Below are positions 41,957 through 51,499 of a DNA stretch of 64,000 bases, in pieces (position 1 is the stretch's first letter; each line of letters starts with the position of its first letter). Made by a program: the position numbers and the translations under genes. The DNA is from Pseudanabaena sp. SR411. GTDB taxonomy: Bacteria > Cyanobacteriota > Cyanobacteriia > Pseudanabaenales > Pseudanabaenaceae. Below the pieces are notes generated by a model. It worked only from the letters and a program-made list of their open reading frames with translations, did no database searches and was not told where the DNA came from. The stretch covers positions 1 through 64,000 of the forward strand of contig NZ_NDHW01000159.1 in assembly GCF_002251945.1 (NCBI RefSeq). Direction: 5' to 3'.

Positions 41957-44404
41957 TTAATGGGGATAACGCCAGTTCACGATTTCAGGCTTATCGATGC
42001 CATGCTCGTAAGCATATCGACGACAATCGATTTGTTGATTGAGCAAAGCTTCCTTCGCATGAGCGCCGATATTTTTGAGCTTCGGCACACGGTCAATTAC
42101 ATCGATCGCCAGACTAAAACGATCAACTTGGTTATTGATCGCCAGTTCCAAAGGCGTATTAATATTACCCTTCTCCTTGTAGCCGCGCACATGCAGATTT
42201 TTGTGATTGGTGCGGCGATAGGCGAGACGGTGAATCAACCAAGGATATCCGTGGAAGTTGAAAATGATTGGCTTGTCAGTGGTGAACAGCGAATCAAAAT
42301 CGCGATCGCTTAAACCGTGAGGATGTTCAGTATCAGGCTGTAACTTGAACAAATCCACCACATTGATAAAGCGAATCTTCAACTCTGGGAAATGCTCCCA
42401 TAATAGGATTGTGGCGGCTAAAGCCTCTTGAGTGAGAATGTCCCCACAGCCTACCATTACCACATCAGGTTCGACACCTTGATCATTACTTGCCCAGTCC
42501 CAAATGCCTAAGCCTTTGGTGCAGTGCTTCACCGCCTCTTCCATATTCAAGAATTGCAAATGTGATTGCTTATCACAAACGATCACATTTACATAGTCAG
42601 TACTACGCAAACAATGATCAGAAACCGATAGCAACGTATTCACATCGGGTGGTAAATAGATGCGTGTTACTTCTGCACTCTTGTTCACTACCACATCCAA
42701 GAATCCAGGATCTTGATGGGTAAAGCCGTTGTGGTCTTGTCGCCATACTGTTGAAGTGATCAAGAGATTAAGCGAAGCGATCGGCGATCGCCAAGGTATT
42801 TCTCTACTGATTTCCAACCATTTACAATGCTGGTTGATCATCGAGTCGATCACATGCACAAAGGATTCATAGGTCGAGAAGAATCCATGTCTTCCTGTCA
42901 GTAAATAGCCCTCTAGCCAACCTTCTAAGGTATGTTCGCTGAGGATTTCCATCACCCGGCCATCGGTAGCTAGTTCACCACCATCAGCATCTTCAGGTAG
43001 ATATTCAGCAATCCAGAACTTCTTACTGACTTCGTAAATTGCTTGCAATTTATTAGATGTGTTTTCATCGGGACCAAAGACACGGAAATTATCCATGTTT
43101 TGACGCATCACATCGCGCAAGAAAACACCTAAAGGCTTAGTATTTTCTGCTTCAGTTGTCCCTGCTTTATCGATTTTTACGCCATAACTGCGAAAATCGG
43201 GCATTCTCAAACCACGACGAAGTAATCCACCATTAGCGATCGGGTTCGCGCTCATACGGCGATCGCCTGTGGGAGCAAGATCCTTCAATTCAGGAATCAA
43301 CTTGCCTGACGCATCAAACAATTCATCAGGTTTATAGCTCTGCATCCAATCCGACAACATTTTTAAATGTTCAGGATTGCTATGCATCCCCGACAATGGC
43401 ACTTGGTGCGCTCGCCAAAAACCTTCGACTTTATGCCCATCCACTTCCTTTGGTCCTGTCCAGCCCTTGGGAGTCCGAAACACGATCATCGGGAATTTCG
43501 CCCTTGTGGGTACGCCTGTACTGCGAGATTCCAGTTGAATGCGGCGAATCTCATTAATGCAATGCTCAAGGGTTGCGGCGATCGCCTGATGCATCGACTC
43601 AGGATCGGAGCCTTCCACAAAGTAGGGTTGATAACCGTAGCCAATAAATAGGCTTTCTAGCTCTTCATGGCTAATCCGTGATAGCACCGTCGGATTATTA
43701 ATCTTGTAGCCATTCAAGTGCAGAATTGGCAATACCGCACCATCACGAATCGGATTAATGAACTTGTTGGAATGCCAAGCAGTGGCGAGGGGGCCAGTTT
43801 CTGATTCGCCATCACCAACCATGACTACCGAGATTAAATCAGGATTGTCAAATACAGTTCCATAGGCATGGGAAACACTGTAACCTAGTTCTCCACCTTC
43901 ATGAATCGATCCTGGAGTTTCAGGAGTACAGTGGCTACCAATCCCACCAGGGAAGGAAAATTGCTTGAAGAAGAGCTTCATTCCCTCTTCGTCTTCGCTA
44001 ATGTCGTGGTAAACCTCAGAATAGGTTCCTTCCAAATATACAGGGCCTAAAATCCCTGGTGCGCCATGTCCAGGTCCTGCCAAAAAGATGGCATTCAAAT
44101 CGTATTTCTTAATCAGACGATTCAAATGCGTATAGACAAAACTCATACCAGGACTCGATCCCCAATGCCCTAGCAAGCGGTTTTTAACATGTTCTGGCTT
44201 CAGTGGTTCGCGCAAAAGGGGATTTTCGCGTAGATAGATCATCCCGATCGCGAGATAATTACAAGCCCGCCAGTAGGCATCGGTTTTCCGCAGTTCTTCG
44301 TCACTGAGAGGGGTTCCTGCAACAGTGGAGCGTGCAGAGCCATAGCAACTAATTGCTGTGGTAGCGGAGTCTGTGTCAGCCATTTTGAGAGGAGTTGTTA
44401 CCAT
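41957..44404 (-). CDS. xfp: Phosphoketolase (xylulose-5-P/fructose-6-P)
   Basis: Cleaves xylulose 5-phosphate or fructose 6-phosphate to acetyl phosphate with thiamine diphosphate, giving cyanobacteria a carbon-sparing route to acetyl-CoA. The 815 residues match full length. Signatures are [41 protein letters not shown] (signature 1), [20 protein letters not shown] (TPP-binding), [27 protein letters not shown]-type [13 protein letters not shown] and the end [14 protein letters not shown]. Single gene with a strong palindrome at its end. Confidence 0.97.
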   Translation of the reverse strand: MVTTPLKMADTDSATTAISCYGSARSTVAGTPLSDEELRKTDAYWRACNYLAIGMIYLRENPLLREPLKPEHVKNRLLGHWGSSPGMSFVYTHLNRLIKKYDLNAIFLAGPGHGAPGILGPVYLEGTYSEVYHDISEDEEGMKLFFKQFSFPGGIGSHCTPETPGSIHEGGELGYSVSHAYGTVFDNPDLISVVMVGDGESETGPLATAWHSNKFINPIRDGAVLPILHLNGYKINNPTVLSRISHEELESLFIGYGYQPYFVEGSDPESMHQAIAATLEHCINEIRRIQLESRSTGVPTRAKFPMIVFRTPKGWTGPKEVDGHKVEGFWRAHQVPLSGMHSNPEHLKMLSDWMQSYKPDELFDASGKLIPELKDLAPTGDRRMSANPIANGGLLRRGLRMPDFRSYGVKIDKAGTTEAENTKPLGVFLRDVMRQNMDNFRVFGPDENTSNKLQAIYEVSKKFWIAEYLPEDADGGELATDGRVMEILSEHTLEGWLEGYLLTGRHGFFSTYESFVHVIDSMINQHCKWLEISREIPWRSPIASLNLLITSTVWRQDHNGFTHQDPGFLDVVVNKSAEVTRIYLPPDVNTLLSVSDHCLRSTDYVNVIVCDKQSHLQFLNMEEAVKHCTKGLGIWDWASNDQGVEPDVVMVGCGDILTQEALAATILLWEHFPELKIRFINVVDLFKLQPDTEHPHGLSDRDFDSLFTTDKPIIFNFHGYPWLIHRLAYRRTNHKNLHVRGYKEKGNINTPLELAINNQVDRFSLAIDVIDRVPKLKNIGAHAKEALLNQQIDCRRYAYEHGIDKPEIVNWRYPH

Positions 44405-44591
44405 AAAATTACGATTTGTTCCTGTCGCTAATTAGTTTTATAACTTCTGACTTCACAACTCTACATGAGATTGCAAGAATTCTGGGGGATGTGTATATCT
44501 CTTTTAGATTAGCTAATTAGGATCGCTTTTCCCTATATCTGGTTTAGATTTGCGGGTGGGGATCGCTTATACTTCTATATAAGGTTTTATA

Positions 44592-44628
44592 AAAAGAGAA
44601 GACAGAGCGAAGCTTTGACTTCTCTTTT
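44592..44628. repeat. 17-bp hairpin with two mismatches
   Basis: AAAAGAGAAGACAGAGC, loop GAA, GCTTTGACTTCTCTTTT. It sits in the 555-base gap before the ATP sulfurylase gene. Nearby ATCGATTTTTATAATCAGAA echoes the repeat that ends the truncated PemK gene (CCGATTTTTATAATGAGA). Confidence 0.5.
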
Positions 44629-44801
44629 ATTTTTATTTGTATTTTTGAGCAATTTGCACTGAAAGCTCCAAAATCGATTTTTATAATCAGAATTACTACT
44701 CAAATTCAAAATTTATTGTCAAAAAAAGTTAACATTAACTTAATAATTCTAGAAATCTTAACCAAGTTATTTTTCCATAGCTTGTAACAATAAATTACGC
44801 T

Positions 44802-44893
44802 AATTCACAAAAATATTAGTATATTTTTGTGAATTAAAAGCAAGTTCCACAAGATTTTTAAAAGATGAAATGGCTAAGCCACTTTAATCTTTT
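44802..44893. repeat. Compound palindrome (34-bp palindrome plus hairpin)
   Basis: AATTCACAAAAATAT, loop TAGT, exact complement (44802-44835). It is followed after 24 bases by AAAAGATGAAATGGC, loop TAA and an imperfect complement (44860-44893). The same order of parts is seen in reverse at 46220-46311. Both lie on either side of sat. The pair is upstream of the sat start and may affect its leader. Confidence 0.65.
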
Positions 44894-44959
44894 GGTATAA
44901 CCTTAAACTTCGCTAAAAACTAGAATCTTAGTAAATCAAACCCTTTGAACTCAAACGTC

Positions 44960-46162
44960 ATGGCTCGACAACTCAAAAACATTGCACCGCATGGTGGTCA
45001 ACTGATCAACCGCATGGCTACAGAAGCCCAAAAAGAAGTTTTTTATAGCAAAGCTGACCACTTGCCGATTGTGCAATTGACTGAGCGATCGCTCTCCGAT
45101 CTTGAGCTAATAGCGATCGGTGGGTTTAGTCCACTGACAGGCTTCTTAGGTAAAGCTGACTATGAATCTGTCGTTTTAAATATGCGTCTCGCCAATGGCT
45201 TGCCTTGGTCGATTCCCATCACTTTGCCTGTCACCACCGAAGTTGCCGACACCTTAAGCGTTGGTAGCCTTGTCCGTTTAAATGACCCTAATGGCGTATT
45301 TATCGGCGTATTAGAATTAAGCGAAAAATATAAATACGACAAACTCAAAGAAGCCCTCCATGTCTATCGCACCAACGAAGATCGTCACCCTGGAGTCAAG
45401 GTAGTCTATGCCCAAGGTGATGTATATCTGGCTGGTGATGTCTGGTTATTAGAGCGTCGTCCTCACCCACTTTTCCCTACTTACCAGATCGATCCTGTGG
45501 ATTCTCGCGAATTGTTCATCGAAAAAGGTTGGCGCACCATTGTCGGCTTCCAAACTCGTAACCCGATCCACCGCGCCCATGAATATATCCAAAAATGTGC
45601 GCTGGAAATCGTTGATGGTTTGTTCCTGCATCCTCTAGTCGGCGCAACTAAGAGCGATGACGTACCTGCGGATGTGCGGATGCGTTGCTATGAAATCATG
45701 CTGGAGCATTACTTCCCATTGGATCGGGTAACTCTAGCAATTAATCCTGCGGCGATGCGCTACGCTGGCCCCCGTGAAGCGATTTTCCATGCTTTGATTC
45801 GCAAAAACTATGGTTGTACGCACTTCATCGTTGGACGCGATCATGCAGGTGTCGGCGACTACTACGGAACCTATGACGCACAACATATTTTCTATGAGTT
45901 TGAAGATGGCGAGCTAGGCATTATTCCTTTAATGTTTGAACATGCTTTCTATTGCAAACGGACTATGGGCATGGCAACCACGAAAACCAGTGCCAGTCTT
46001 CCTGAAGAGCGAGTCCATCTCTCTGGTACAAAAGTTCGCGAAATGCTGCGTCGTGGTGAATGTCCACCCCCTGAATTCTCTCGTCCTGAAGTAGCTGCCG
46101 AACTTGCCAAAGTGATGCACAAAATGGCGATCGAGGAAGCAGCCACAGGCTTTGAAATCTAA
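44960..46162 (+). CDS. sat: Sulfate adenylyltransferase (ATP sulfurylase)
   Basis: Makes adenosine 5'-phosphosulfate from sulfate and ATP, the first step of assimilatory sulfate reduction. 400 residues, monofunctional Sat type. The nucleotide-binding motif is [16 protein letters not shown] (QxRNP...HxxH), with [12 protein letters not shown] and [14 protein letters not shown]. The start is ATG 44960, which gives the normal [17 protein letters not shown] beginning; the TTG 15 bases upstream is rejected. The last four codons and stop form one arm of the palindrome at 46152-46200. Confidence 0.96.
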   Translation: MARQLKNIAPHGGQLINRMATEAQKEVFYSKADHLPIVQLTERSLSDLELIAIGGFSPLTGFLGKADYESVVLNMRLANGLPWSIPITLPVTTEVADTLSVGSLVRLNDPNGVFIGVLELSEKYKYDKLKEALHVYRTNEDRHPGVKVVYAQGDVYLAGDVWLLERRPHPLFPTYQIDPVDSRELFIEKGWRTIVGFQTRNPIHRAHEYIQKCALEIVDGLFLHPLVGATKSDDVPADVRMRCYEIMLEHYFPLDRVTLAINPAAMRYAGPREAIFHALIRKNYGCTHFIVGRDHAGVGDYYGTYDAQHIFYEFEDGELGIIPLMFEHAFYCKRTMGMATTKTSASLPEERVHLSGTKVREMLRRGECPPPEFSRPEVAAELAKVMHKMAIEEAATGFEI

Positions 46163-46200
46163 AAAAAGAGGCGCAAAGCGCCTCTTTTTTTAGATTTCAA
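46152..46200. terminator. 23-bp perfect palindrome containing the end of sat
   Basis: Left arm TTGAAATCTAAAAAAAGAGG-CGC holds the last codons (Phe in part, Glu, Ile) and TAA of sat. Loop AAA. The right arm is the exact complement, so the coding 3' end is mirrored downstream. A/T-rich shoulders make it an effective terminator on both strands. Confidence 0.88.
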
Positions 46201-46219
46201 GCATAACTAGACTTATACT

Positions 46220-46311
46220 AAAAAACAAAATGGCTACGCCATTTTGTTTTTTAAAACCCTTACTGGGTTTGGTTTTTAATTCACAGAAGTGTCGTCACAC
46301 TTTTGTGAATT
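46220..46311. repeat. Compound palindrome (hairpin, linker, 34-bp palindrome)
   Basis: AAAAAACAAAATGGC, loop TAC, exact complement (46220-46252). Then a linker with AAAACCCTTACTGGGTTTGG, then AATTCACAGAAGTGT, loop CGTC, ACACTTTTGTGAATT (46278-46311; one G-T type mismatch). The linker and second palindrome match 5102-5150 in reverse complement; the second palindrome also matches 44802. Confidence 0.7.
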
Positions 46312-46337
46312 GGTATTAATAGAGATATTAGGAGAAA

Positions 46338-46484
46338 ATGGACGATTTCATAAAGAGATTGAAGAAAGTATCGAACTATATTGAAGCTCAAAAAGATAAT
46401 GTAGATGCATTGGTAGAAGAAATCGCTGATTATAAGTCTCAGCTTCAGGATTCAAGCGGTGTTGATAGGCTAGAGATAGAGTAA
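46338..46484 (+). CDS. Small coiled-coil protein
   Basis: A 48-residue acidic helical frame (DDFIKRLKKVSNYIEAQKDN, VDALVEEIADYKSQLQDSSG). It starts at ATG 46338 right behind AGGAGA and ends at TAA 46484. The heptad-like pattern and ribosome site argue for a real gene. It lies 49 bases before the two-helix membrane protein, so the two may form a small operon. Function unknown. Confidence 0.5.
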   Translation: MDDFIKRLKKVSNYIEAQKDNVDALVEEIADYKSQLQDSSGVDRLEIE

Positions 46485-46533
46485 GCTTTTGTTGAGAATA
46501 AGCTTAAACGATTAAGACAACTAAATCTTAGTT

Positions 46534-46836
46534 ATGGAATTTCAATCAATGCGTTATTTACTAATGGCAATATTTACAATTTTGCCAGGTGTTTTGGGAG
46601 TTTTGATCTTTGGATATCATGCTTTAGCAGATTGGAATGGCTTACAACAAGCTTATATTCCCTTTGCTAAGGCAGTTCAGAGTAAATCTAGTCTAGAAAC
46701 TTTATTTGTTACCGAAGCAATGCAAAACATCCAACGAATCAATCTTTTTGCAGATGGAGTTTGGACTCTTCTGAGCATGATAATTGCCTCAATAGGTATC
46801 CACGGTATTTGTTTAGTTCCTCGAACCAGAAAATAA
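46534..46836 (+). CDS. Small membrane protein with two helices
   Basis: A 100-residue protein not recognised as a family member. Two hydrophobic helices (LLMAIFTILPGVLGVLIFG at about 9-27, and VWTLLSMIIASIGIHGICLV at about 75-94) flank a soluble loop. Both ends are probably on the same side. ATG 46534 or the Met six codons later could be the start. It ends before a convergent palindrome shared with the WecA-like gene. Confidence 0.5.
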   Translation: MEFQSMRYLLMAIFTILPGVLGVLIFGYHALADWNGLQQAYIPFAKAVQSKSSLETLFVTEAMQNIQRINLFADGVWTLLSMIIASIGIHGICLVPRTRK

Positions 46837-46859
46837 ATGAAAAAGCTAAAACAGGCTGT

Positions 46860-46902
46860 TAAAACCCAAAAAGAGGTGCAATGCACCTCTTTTTGAGTTT
46901 TA
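46860..46902. terminator. Bidirectional terminator sharing a stop codon
   Basis: Arms TAAAACCCAAAAAGAGGTGC-A and the near-perfect complement around one A (one mismatch). The right end contains the TAA of the minus-strand transferase gene (46900-46902). It serves both convergent genes. Confidence 0.8.
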
Positions 46903-48000
46903 GGGTTCGCTGATTGACTGTTCTTTTTGCGATCGCAATTCCTTAGCTCTAATCCTCTGCCAAACTTTAAAACAAGCATAAATCATTAATAAAGTACTAA
47001 TCGCCGCATAGGTTCCCCCCGCAGGCATTCCTGAAACCGCCATCGCAATACTCCCAACCCAAAGTGTAAGGGCATAAATAAATAGCACTGTAAGTCGTTT
47101 AGAAACACCTGCTTGAACTAAGCGATGGTGTAAATGCTGCTTACCAGCCGTCATCGGTGATTCACCCCGACCAATACGCTGCAAAATCACAGCCGTCGCA
47201 TCCACAATCGGCACAGCCAAAATCATATAAGGCATAATCAGAGCCACCGTCGCTACTGCCTTAACTAGTCCAATCACGCTCACTCCAGCCAGCGTAAAAC
47301 CTAAGAAATAAGCACCACCATCGCCCATAAAGATTTCTGCTGAGCTTTTAGGCTTGAAGTTGTAGCGCAAGAAGCCTAAACATCCCCCAGCGAGTGCTGC
47401 GGCAATCAGCGCTGCCGCAGGTTGCTTCATAAATAAACTAGTGATTAAAATTACAGCAGCAGCGATCGTGGTTACACCAGCGGCAAGCCCATCCAGTCCA
47501 TCTAGCCAGTTAATTGCATTTGCCATGCCTGACAGCCACACCATCGTAATTGGCAAGCTGAACCACCCAAATTTAATAATGCCGATAAATGGCACTGAGA
47601 TAAAGTCTATTCTCACGCCCACGCGCCATGCAGCAGCCGATACTGCTAACTGAGCAATTAATCGTGGCAATGGCGGTAAGTTAAACAAGTCATCAGCAAA
47701 ACCAATCAGGAAAAAGGCTGCGCCACCAATGGTTACGCCCCAGACTTCATATTCTCTAGTTTGCGGTAAAATCCCAAAATATCCACCTGCCCAAACTAGC
47801 AATAAGGCGCTAACACTGCCCAAAAAAATTGCTACACCCCCAACGCGCACGACTGGCGTTGTATGCATTTTACGGTGATTAGGTTTGTCTACTAATCCTG
47901 CTTTTAGTCCAAAATGTCGAATAATTGGTGTACTCAGCCAGACCACGATCGCAGATACTGCAAAGGCGACCAAGTAAGGAATGGCAGTTGGATGCAGCAT
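46900..48000 (-). CDS. WecA/TagO-like undecaprenyl-phosphate sugar-1-phosphate transferase
   Basis: A 366-residue integral membrane protein of the MraY/WecA family with about 10-11 helices. It transfers a sugar phosphate (often GlcNAc-1-P) from a UDP-sugar to undecaprenyl phosphate and so starts a surface polysaccharide. Seen: PNHRKMHTTPVVRVGG, IGFADDLFNLPP (catalytic Asp pair), NAINWLDGLDGLAAG, FMGDGGAYFLGF and the WecA-type KQHLHHRLVQAG loop. The HLHHR motif separates it from MraY. Exact sugar unknown. Single gene. Confidence 0.88.
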   Translation of the reverse strand: MLHPTAIPYLVAFAVSAIVVWLSTPIIRHFGLKAGLVDKPNHRKMHTTPVVRVGGVAIFLGSVSALLLVWAGGYFGILPQTREYEVWGVTIGGAAFFLIGFADDLFNLPPLPRLIAQLAVSAAAWRVGVRIDFISVPFIGIIKFGWFSLPITMVWLSGMANAINWLDGLDGLAAGVTTIAAAVILITSLFMKQPAAALIAAALAGGCLGFLRYNFKPKSSAEIFMGDGGAYFLGFTLAGVSVIGLVKAVATVALIMPYMILAVPIVDATAVILQRIGRGESPMTAGKQHLHHRLVQAGVSKRLTVLFIYALTLWVGSIAMAVSGMPAGGTYAAISTLLMIYACFKVWQRIRAKELRSQKEQSISEP

Positions 48001-48078
48001 TACAAGAATAAAATTAAGTATTGGAATTGGGCAAATTTATGCTTGCAAGCATAACACTGGATTGGCTAAACGCAACCA

Positions 48079-48130
48079 TTTAAAGCCAATTTAAAGAAGC
48101 GCTTAGCCCTATCTTTAAATTGGCTTTAAA
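48079..48130. promoter_or_regulatory. 18-bp perfect inverted repeat upstream of the L36 gene
   Basis: TTTAAAGCCAATTTAAAG, 16 bases containing AAGCGCTT, exact complement. It lies 65-116 bases before the rpmJ start, between divergent genes. It may be an operator, a leader structure or another palindromic repeat; it lacks the three-base loop of the others. Confidence 0.45.
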
Positions 48131-48194
48131 ATCATGTTAAGATTATAAGCCGTGTGAAAAATTTTGATCATCAGTAAACGTTAGGCATTAGTTC

Positions 48195-48320
48195 ATGAAA
48201 GTTGTTAGCTCCCTCAGATCGGCAAAAACTCGCCATAAGGACTGCAAAGTTGTGCGTCGTCGCGGCAGAATTTATGTCATTTGTAAGTCAAACCCAAAGT
48301 TCAAAGCTCGTCAAGGATAA
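48195..48320 (+). CDS. rpmJ: 50S ribosomal protein L36, zinc-ligand-free paralogue
   Basis: A 41-residue protein: [20 protein letters not shown], then [20 protein letters not shown] and Gly. It matches the YkgO/type B form of L36, which keeps single cysteines (DC, IC) but lacks the CxxC and final His of the zinc ribbon. In many bacteria the C-minus paralogue is made under zinc shortage by Zur; no clear Zur box was found here. It stands alone with its own terminator, outside the usual ribosomal operon. Confidence 0.92.
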   Translation: MKVVSSLRSAKTRHKDCKVVRRRGRIYVICKSNPKFKARQG

Positions 48321-48350
48321 TCAACGATTTTGCGTTATTTATCAAAAAGG

Positions 48351-48378
48351 AAAAAGCCCGTCATATGACGGGCTTTTT
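48351..48378 (+). terminator. Intrinsic terminator of rpmJ
   Basis: Perfect palindrome AAAAAGCCCGTCA-TATGACGGGCTTTTT of 28 bases with a T-run, 30 bases after the L36 stop. Confidence 0.92.
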
Positions 48379-48387
48379 TCTTTTGAT

Positions 48388-48426
48388 AAATATGAGAGAC
48401 AGCACTTCGTGCTGTCTCTCATATTT
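48388..48426. terminator. 18-bp perfect hairpin at the end of the PKS cluster
   Basis: AAATATGAGAGACAGCAC, loop TTC, exact complement. The right arm contains the final codon and TGA of the PKS gene, so the gene's last bases are mirrored in the left arm. It probably terminates the three-gene cluster. Confidence 0.85.
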
Positions 48427-51400
48427 TGGGTTGTCGCGCTCTATGCAAGCATTCCTGCAATTTCTGCGCCAATATCTGCACCTGTGGCTCGCGAAACATT
48501 GACATATGATCGCCAGAGATAGGTTGGATATCCAATTCACCTACCGCTAACTTACTCCACCCCAGATCCCAATCTGGTGGCACAAAACCTACACCTTGAT
48601 CTGATTCCTGTGTGTCAGCCCGAAACAATGTTACTTTGTCAGGATAGACTTGCATAACATAGTTTTTCAGTGCTTCTTTACCAGCTTTTTCTAATGACTC
48701 CTCGATCGCTGATTGCCGCAAATAGATCGGTAGTTGCCATTGCATTCGTTGATAAAACCGTCGAATAATTCTCTTTGTCCAATAATGATACCTGCCGATT
48801 AGCCAGTCTTGCCAAGCTGGAAATTTTTGAGAAAAATATGTAAAACCCTTTTCTCTGAAGCTTTGATAATGCAAAAAAATTCTCTTCCGAAAAGGCTGCC
48901 GAACTGTATTGGTAGATCTGATTTTGCCATCAAATAAAGCGAGTAAGGCGACTTTTTCACCTTGCTGATGTAGTTGTTGAGACATCTCCCACACTACATG
49001 ACTCCCCAAAGAGAAACCACCTAAAAAATAAGGTCCTTTAGGCTGCACTGTTCGCACAACTTGAATGTAGTAATCTGCAATTTCTTCAATGCTGGTGAGA
49101 GGCTGATGGATACCATCTATTCCTTTAGGTTGCAGTCCATAAAAAGGCTGATCTGCACCCAAATGTTTAGCAAGATCAGCATATATAAGCACACCGCCAT
49201 GAATCCCTGAAACACAAAATAGAGGAGGATGAATACCTGTTGGTCTAATTGGTACAAGGGTTGACCAAGCTGCTCTTTGATCTGATTGCTCTTGCTGATT
49301 TAGCTGGCTTAGCATCTGGGCAAGTTGAGCAACAGTTGGACATTGAAATACAACAACCAAACTAAGATGGCATTTAAAAGCCTGCTCGATTTTGGCAAAT
49401 AAGTTAACTGCAATTGTCGAAGTTCCACCAATATCGAAAAAATTGTCATGAATGCCAATGGGTTTTATATCGAAAACCTTTTCCCAAATAGCTGCTAGTT
49501 TCTTTTCAGTGCGATCGCGTGGTGCAACAAAATTACTTTCTAAATCTCTTGCTGATTTTGTCTTGGGTGGATTGGATATAGGTATTTCAGCAACGGGGGT
49601 TGCTTCTAAAATATTTAATTGAGAAGGCGGCTGTACCCAAAAAGATTGCCTTTCAAATGGATAAGATGGTAATGAAATTGGAGTCAAATTAGAACTAACA
49701 TATAAACTGCTCCAGTCCACTTTTACCCCATTCACCCAAAGATCTAGTATGCGATCGCGTAAAAATTTATGAGTGTTTGGATCTAGTTCAGTTAACGATC
49801 CTAAACCAAAGCTGATTTGTTCTAAGGTGTGTTGGGGATAGTTTTGGCTAAGCTTGCTAATTAGAGGTTCTTCATTATTCAGAATTGTGTGAAGAGACTG
49901 TTTTTTGTATTTTTTGAGGTTTACTTTACCGCTAAAGACTTGACTGGAAGAGCGATCGCTAATATATGCACTCAGATTTTGTTGCAAGTCATCGATCTCA
50001 TTTGTACTTGCATTTACCACGATTGCAAGACGGTAGTTAAACTGCGATCGCCGCATTGCTGTAGTACATACTTGGGCGATCGCGACTTCTGAATGTTTTT
50101 GCAAAAAGTCGTGATAATTAACTGCCATTTGCCGCAAAGCCTGTTCGGTCTTGGCGCTTAAAATCAAAACATGGTGGGTGTAATTAATCGATAAATTTGG
50201 ATTGAGAATGGAAACTGGAGGTGCAGATTCTAAAACAACGTGAGCATTCGTTCCACCCATACCAAAAGCACTTACACCCGCGTATAAACTTCCCTCTAGA
50301 GGTAAAGGCGTAAGCATGGTCGGTACTTGAAGAGATAACTTCTCAAACTCGATATAGGGACTAGGCTGCTCGAAATGCAAATGGGGTGGAATTTGGCGAT
50401 GGTGCAAGGCTAAGGCGACTTTGATCAGCCCCGCAATTCCTGAAGCAGTTTCCGTATGGCCAATATTCGTTTTCACCGTGCCAATTTGACATATTCTTTT
50501 TGCTGAATCCTCCGAGGAACTAGAGTTAAATACTCGTTCGATCGCTTTCATTTCCACGGCATCGCCCATCATTGTGCCAGTGGCGTGCGCTTCGAGATAG
50601 TGAAAGGCATGAGGATCGATCTCGGCTTGGTGACAAGCGCGACGCAATAGTGATTCCTGTGCTTGGAGATTAGGTGCAGTGAGTCCATTGCCTTGACCAT
50701 TATGGTTAACAGCACTGCCACGAATCAATGCATAAATGCGATCGCGATTTGCTAAGGCTTCAGACAATGGTTTGAGAACAACAATTCCCACACCTTCAGA
50801 ACGGACATATCCATCCGCCGCCGCCGAAAAAGAGCGACATCGGTGAGTGGGAGAGAGTAATTCTGATGATTGCGGTGAGATTCCTAAATTGGCAAAAATA
50901 TTTACACCACCTGCCAAAGCGAGGGAACTTTGACCAGACCATATACTCTGACAAGCTAAATCGACGGCAACTAAAGCGGATGAACAAGTAGTATTGACTG
51001 CTAGACTTGTACCTTGCAAATCGAAGTAATGGGAAATGCGGTTAACGGCGATCGCATTACTCGTACCAGAAGATATATAAGCAGTTTGGTCGTTACCTGT
51101 TTGCAAAAGTGATTCATAACCATTTGCCGCAACGCCAATAAAAACGCCAGTTTGACTACCATTTATTTGGGCTAGATCTATCGCGGCATCTTCTAAAGCG
51201 CTCCAACTAACTTCTAGTAATAGGCGCTGCTGTGGATCGATTGTCGATGCTTCACTGGGAGAAACACCAAAGAAATCTGCATCGAATTGATCAATTCCAT
51301 TCAGAAATCCGCCCCATTGTCCATTGATGGTTTCAAGTGCAGCGTCATCAAACCTATTAAATGGATAAAGTTGGCGGCGATCGCTCGGCATGGGGGCAAT

Positions 51401-51499
51401 TGCATCAACACCATCACGCAATAATTGCCAAAAAGCGTCAACACTATTAGCTTGAGGAAAACGGCAGCCAATACCAATAATTGCGATCGGTTCTTTCAT
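48419..51499 (-). CDS. Polyketide synthase KS-ACP-TE without an acyltransferase domain
   Basis: A 1026-residue protein. The ketosynthase (about 1-425) has a full triad: Cys172 (VNTTCSSALVAVD), His304 (EAHATGTMMGDA) and His348 (NIGHTETASG). After it come a KS-AT-type linker (LSAKTEQALRQ) and post-AT linker (VDWSSLYVSSNL...PSYPFERQSFWV), but no AT domain with GHSxG. An ACP follows (Ser694 in DNFFDIGGTST) and a type I thioesterase (Ser830 in GGFSLGSH, Asp857, His in SGDHMSM). It must use a partner's extender unit or catalyse a single unusual condensation. Start ATG 51499 overlaps the P450 stop by four bases. Confidence 0.88.
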   Translation of the reverse strand: MKEPIAIIGIGCRFPQANSVDAFWQLLRDGVDAIAPMPSDRRQLYPFNRFDDAALETINGQWGGFLNGIDQFDADFFGVSPSEASTIDPQQRLLLEVSWSALEDAAIDLAQINGSQTGVFIGVAANGYESLLQTGNDQTAYISSGTSNAIAVNRISHYFDLQGTSLAVNTTCSSALVAVDLACQSIWSGQSSLALAGGVNIFANLGISPQSSELLSPTHRCRSFSAAADGYVRSEGVGIVVLKPLSEALANRDRIYALIRGSAVNHNGQGNGLTAPNLQAQESLLRRACHQAEIDPHAFHYLEAHATGTMMGDAVEMKAIERVFNSSSSEDSAKRICQIGTVKTNIGHTETASGIAGLIKVALALHHRQIPPHLHFEQPSPYIEFEKLSLQVPTMLTPLPLEGSLYAGVSAFGMGGTNAHVVLESAPPVSILNPNLSINYTHHVLILSAKTEQALRQMAVNYHDFLQKHSEVAIAQVCTTAMRRSQFNYRLAIVVNASTNEIDDLQQNLSAYISDRSSSQVFSGKVNLKKYKKQSLHTILNNEEPLISKLSQNYPQHTLEQISFGLGSLTELDPNTHKFLRDRILDLWVNGVKVDWSSLYVSSNLTPISLPSYPFERQSFWVQPPSQLNILEATPVAEIPISNPPKTKSARDLESNFVAPRDRTEKKLAAIWEKVFDIKPIGIHDNFFDIGGTSTIAVNLFAKIEQAFKCHLSLVVVFQCPTVAQLAQMLSQLNQQEQSDQRAAWSTLVPIRPTGIHPPLFCVSGIHGGVLIYADLAKHLGADQPFYGLQPKGIDGIHQPLTSIEEIADYYIQVVRTVQPKGPYFLGGFSLGSHVVWEMSQQLHQQGEKVALLALFDGKIRSTNTVRQPFRKRIFLHYQSFREKGFTYFSQKFPAWQDWLIGRYHYWTKRIIRRFYQRMQWQLPIYLRQSAIEESLEKAGKEALKNYVMQVYPDKVTLFRADTQESDQGVGFVPPDWDLGWSKLAVGELDIQPISGDHMSMFREPQVQILAQKLQECLHRARQPKI

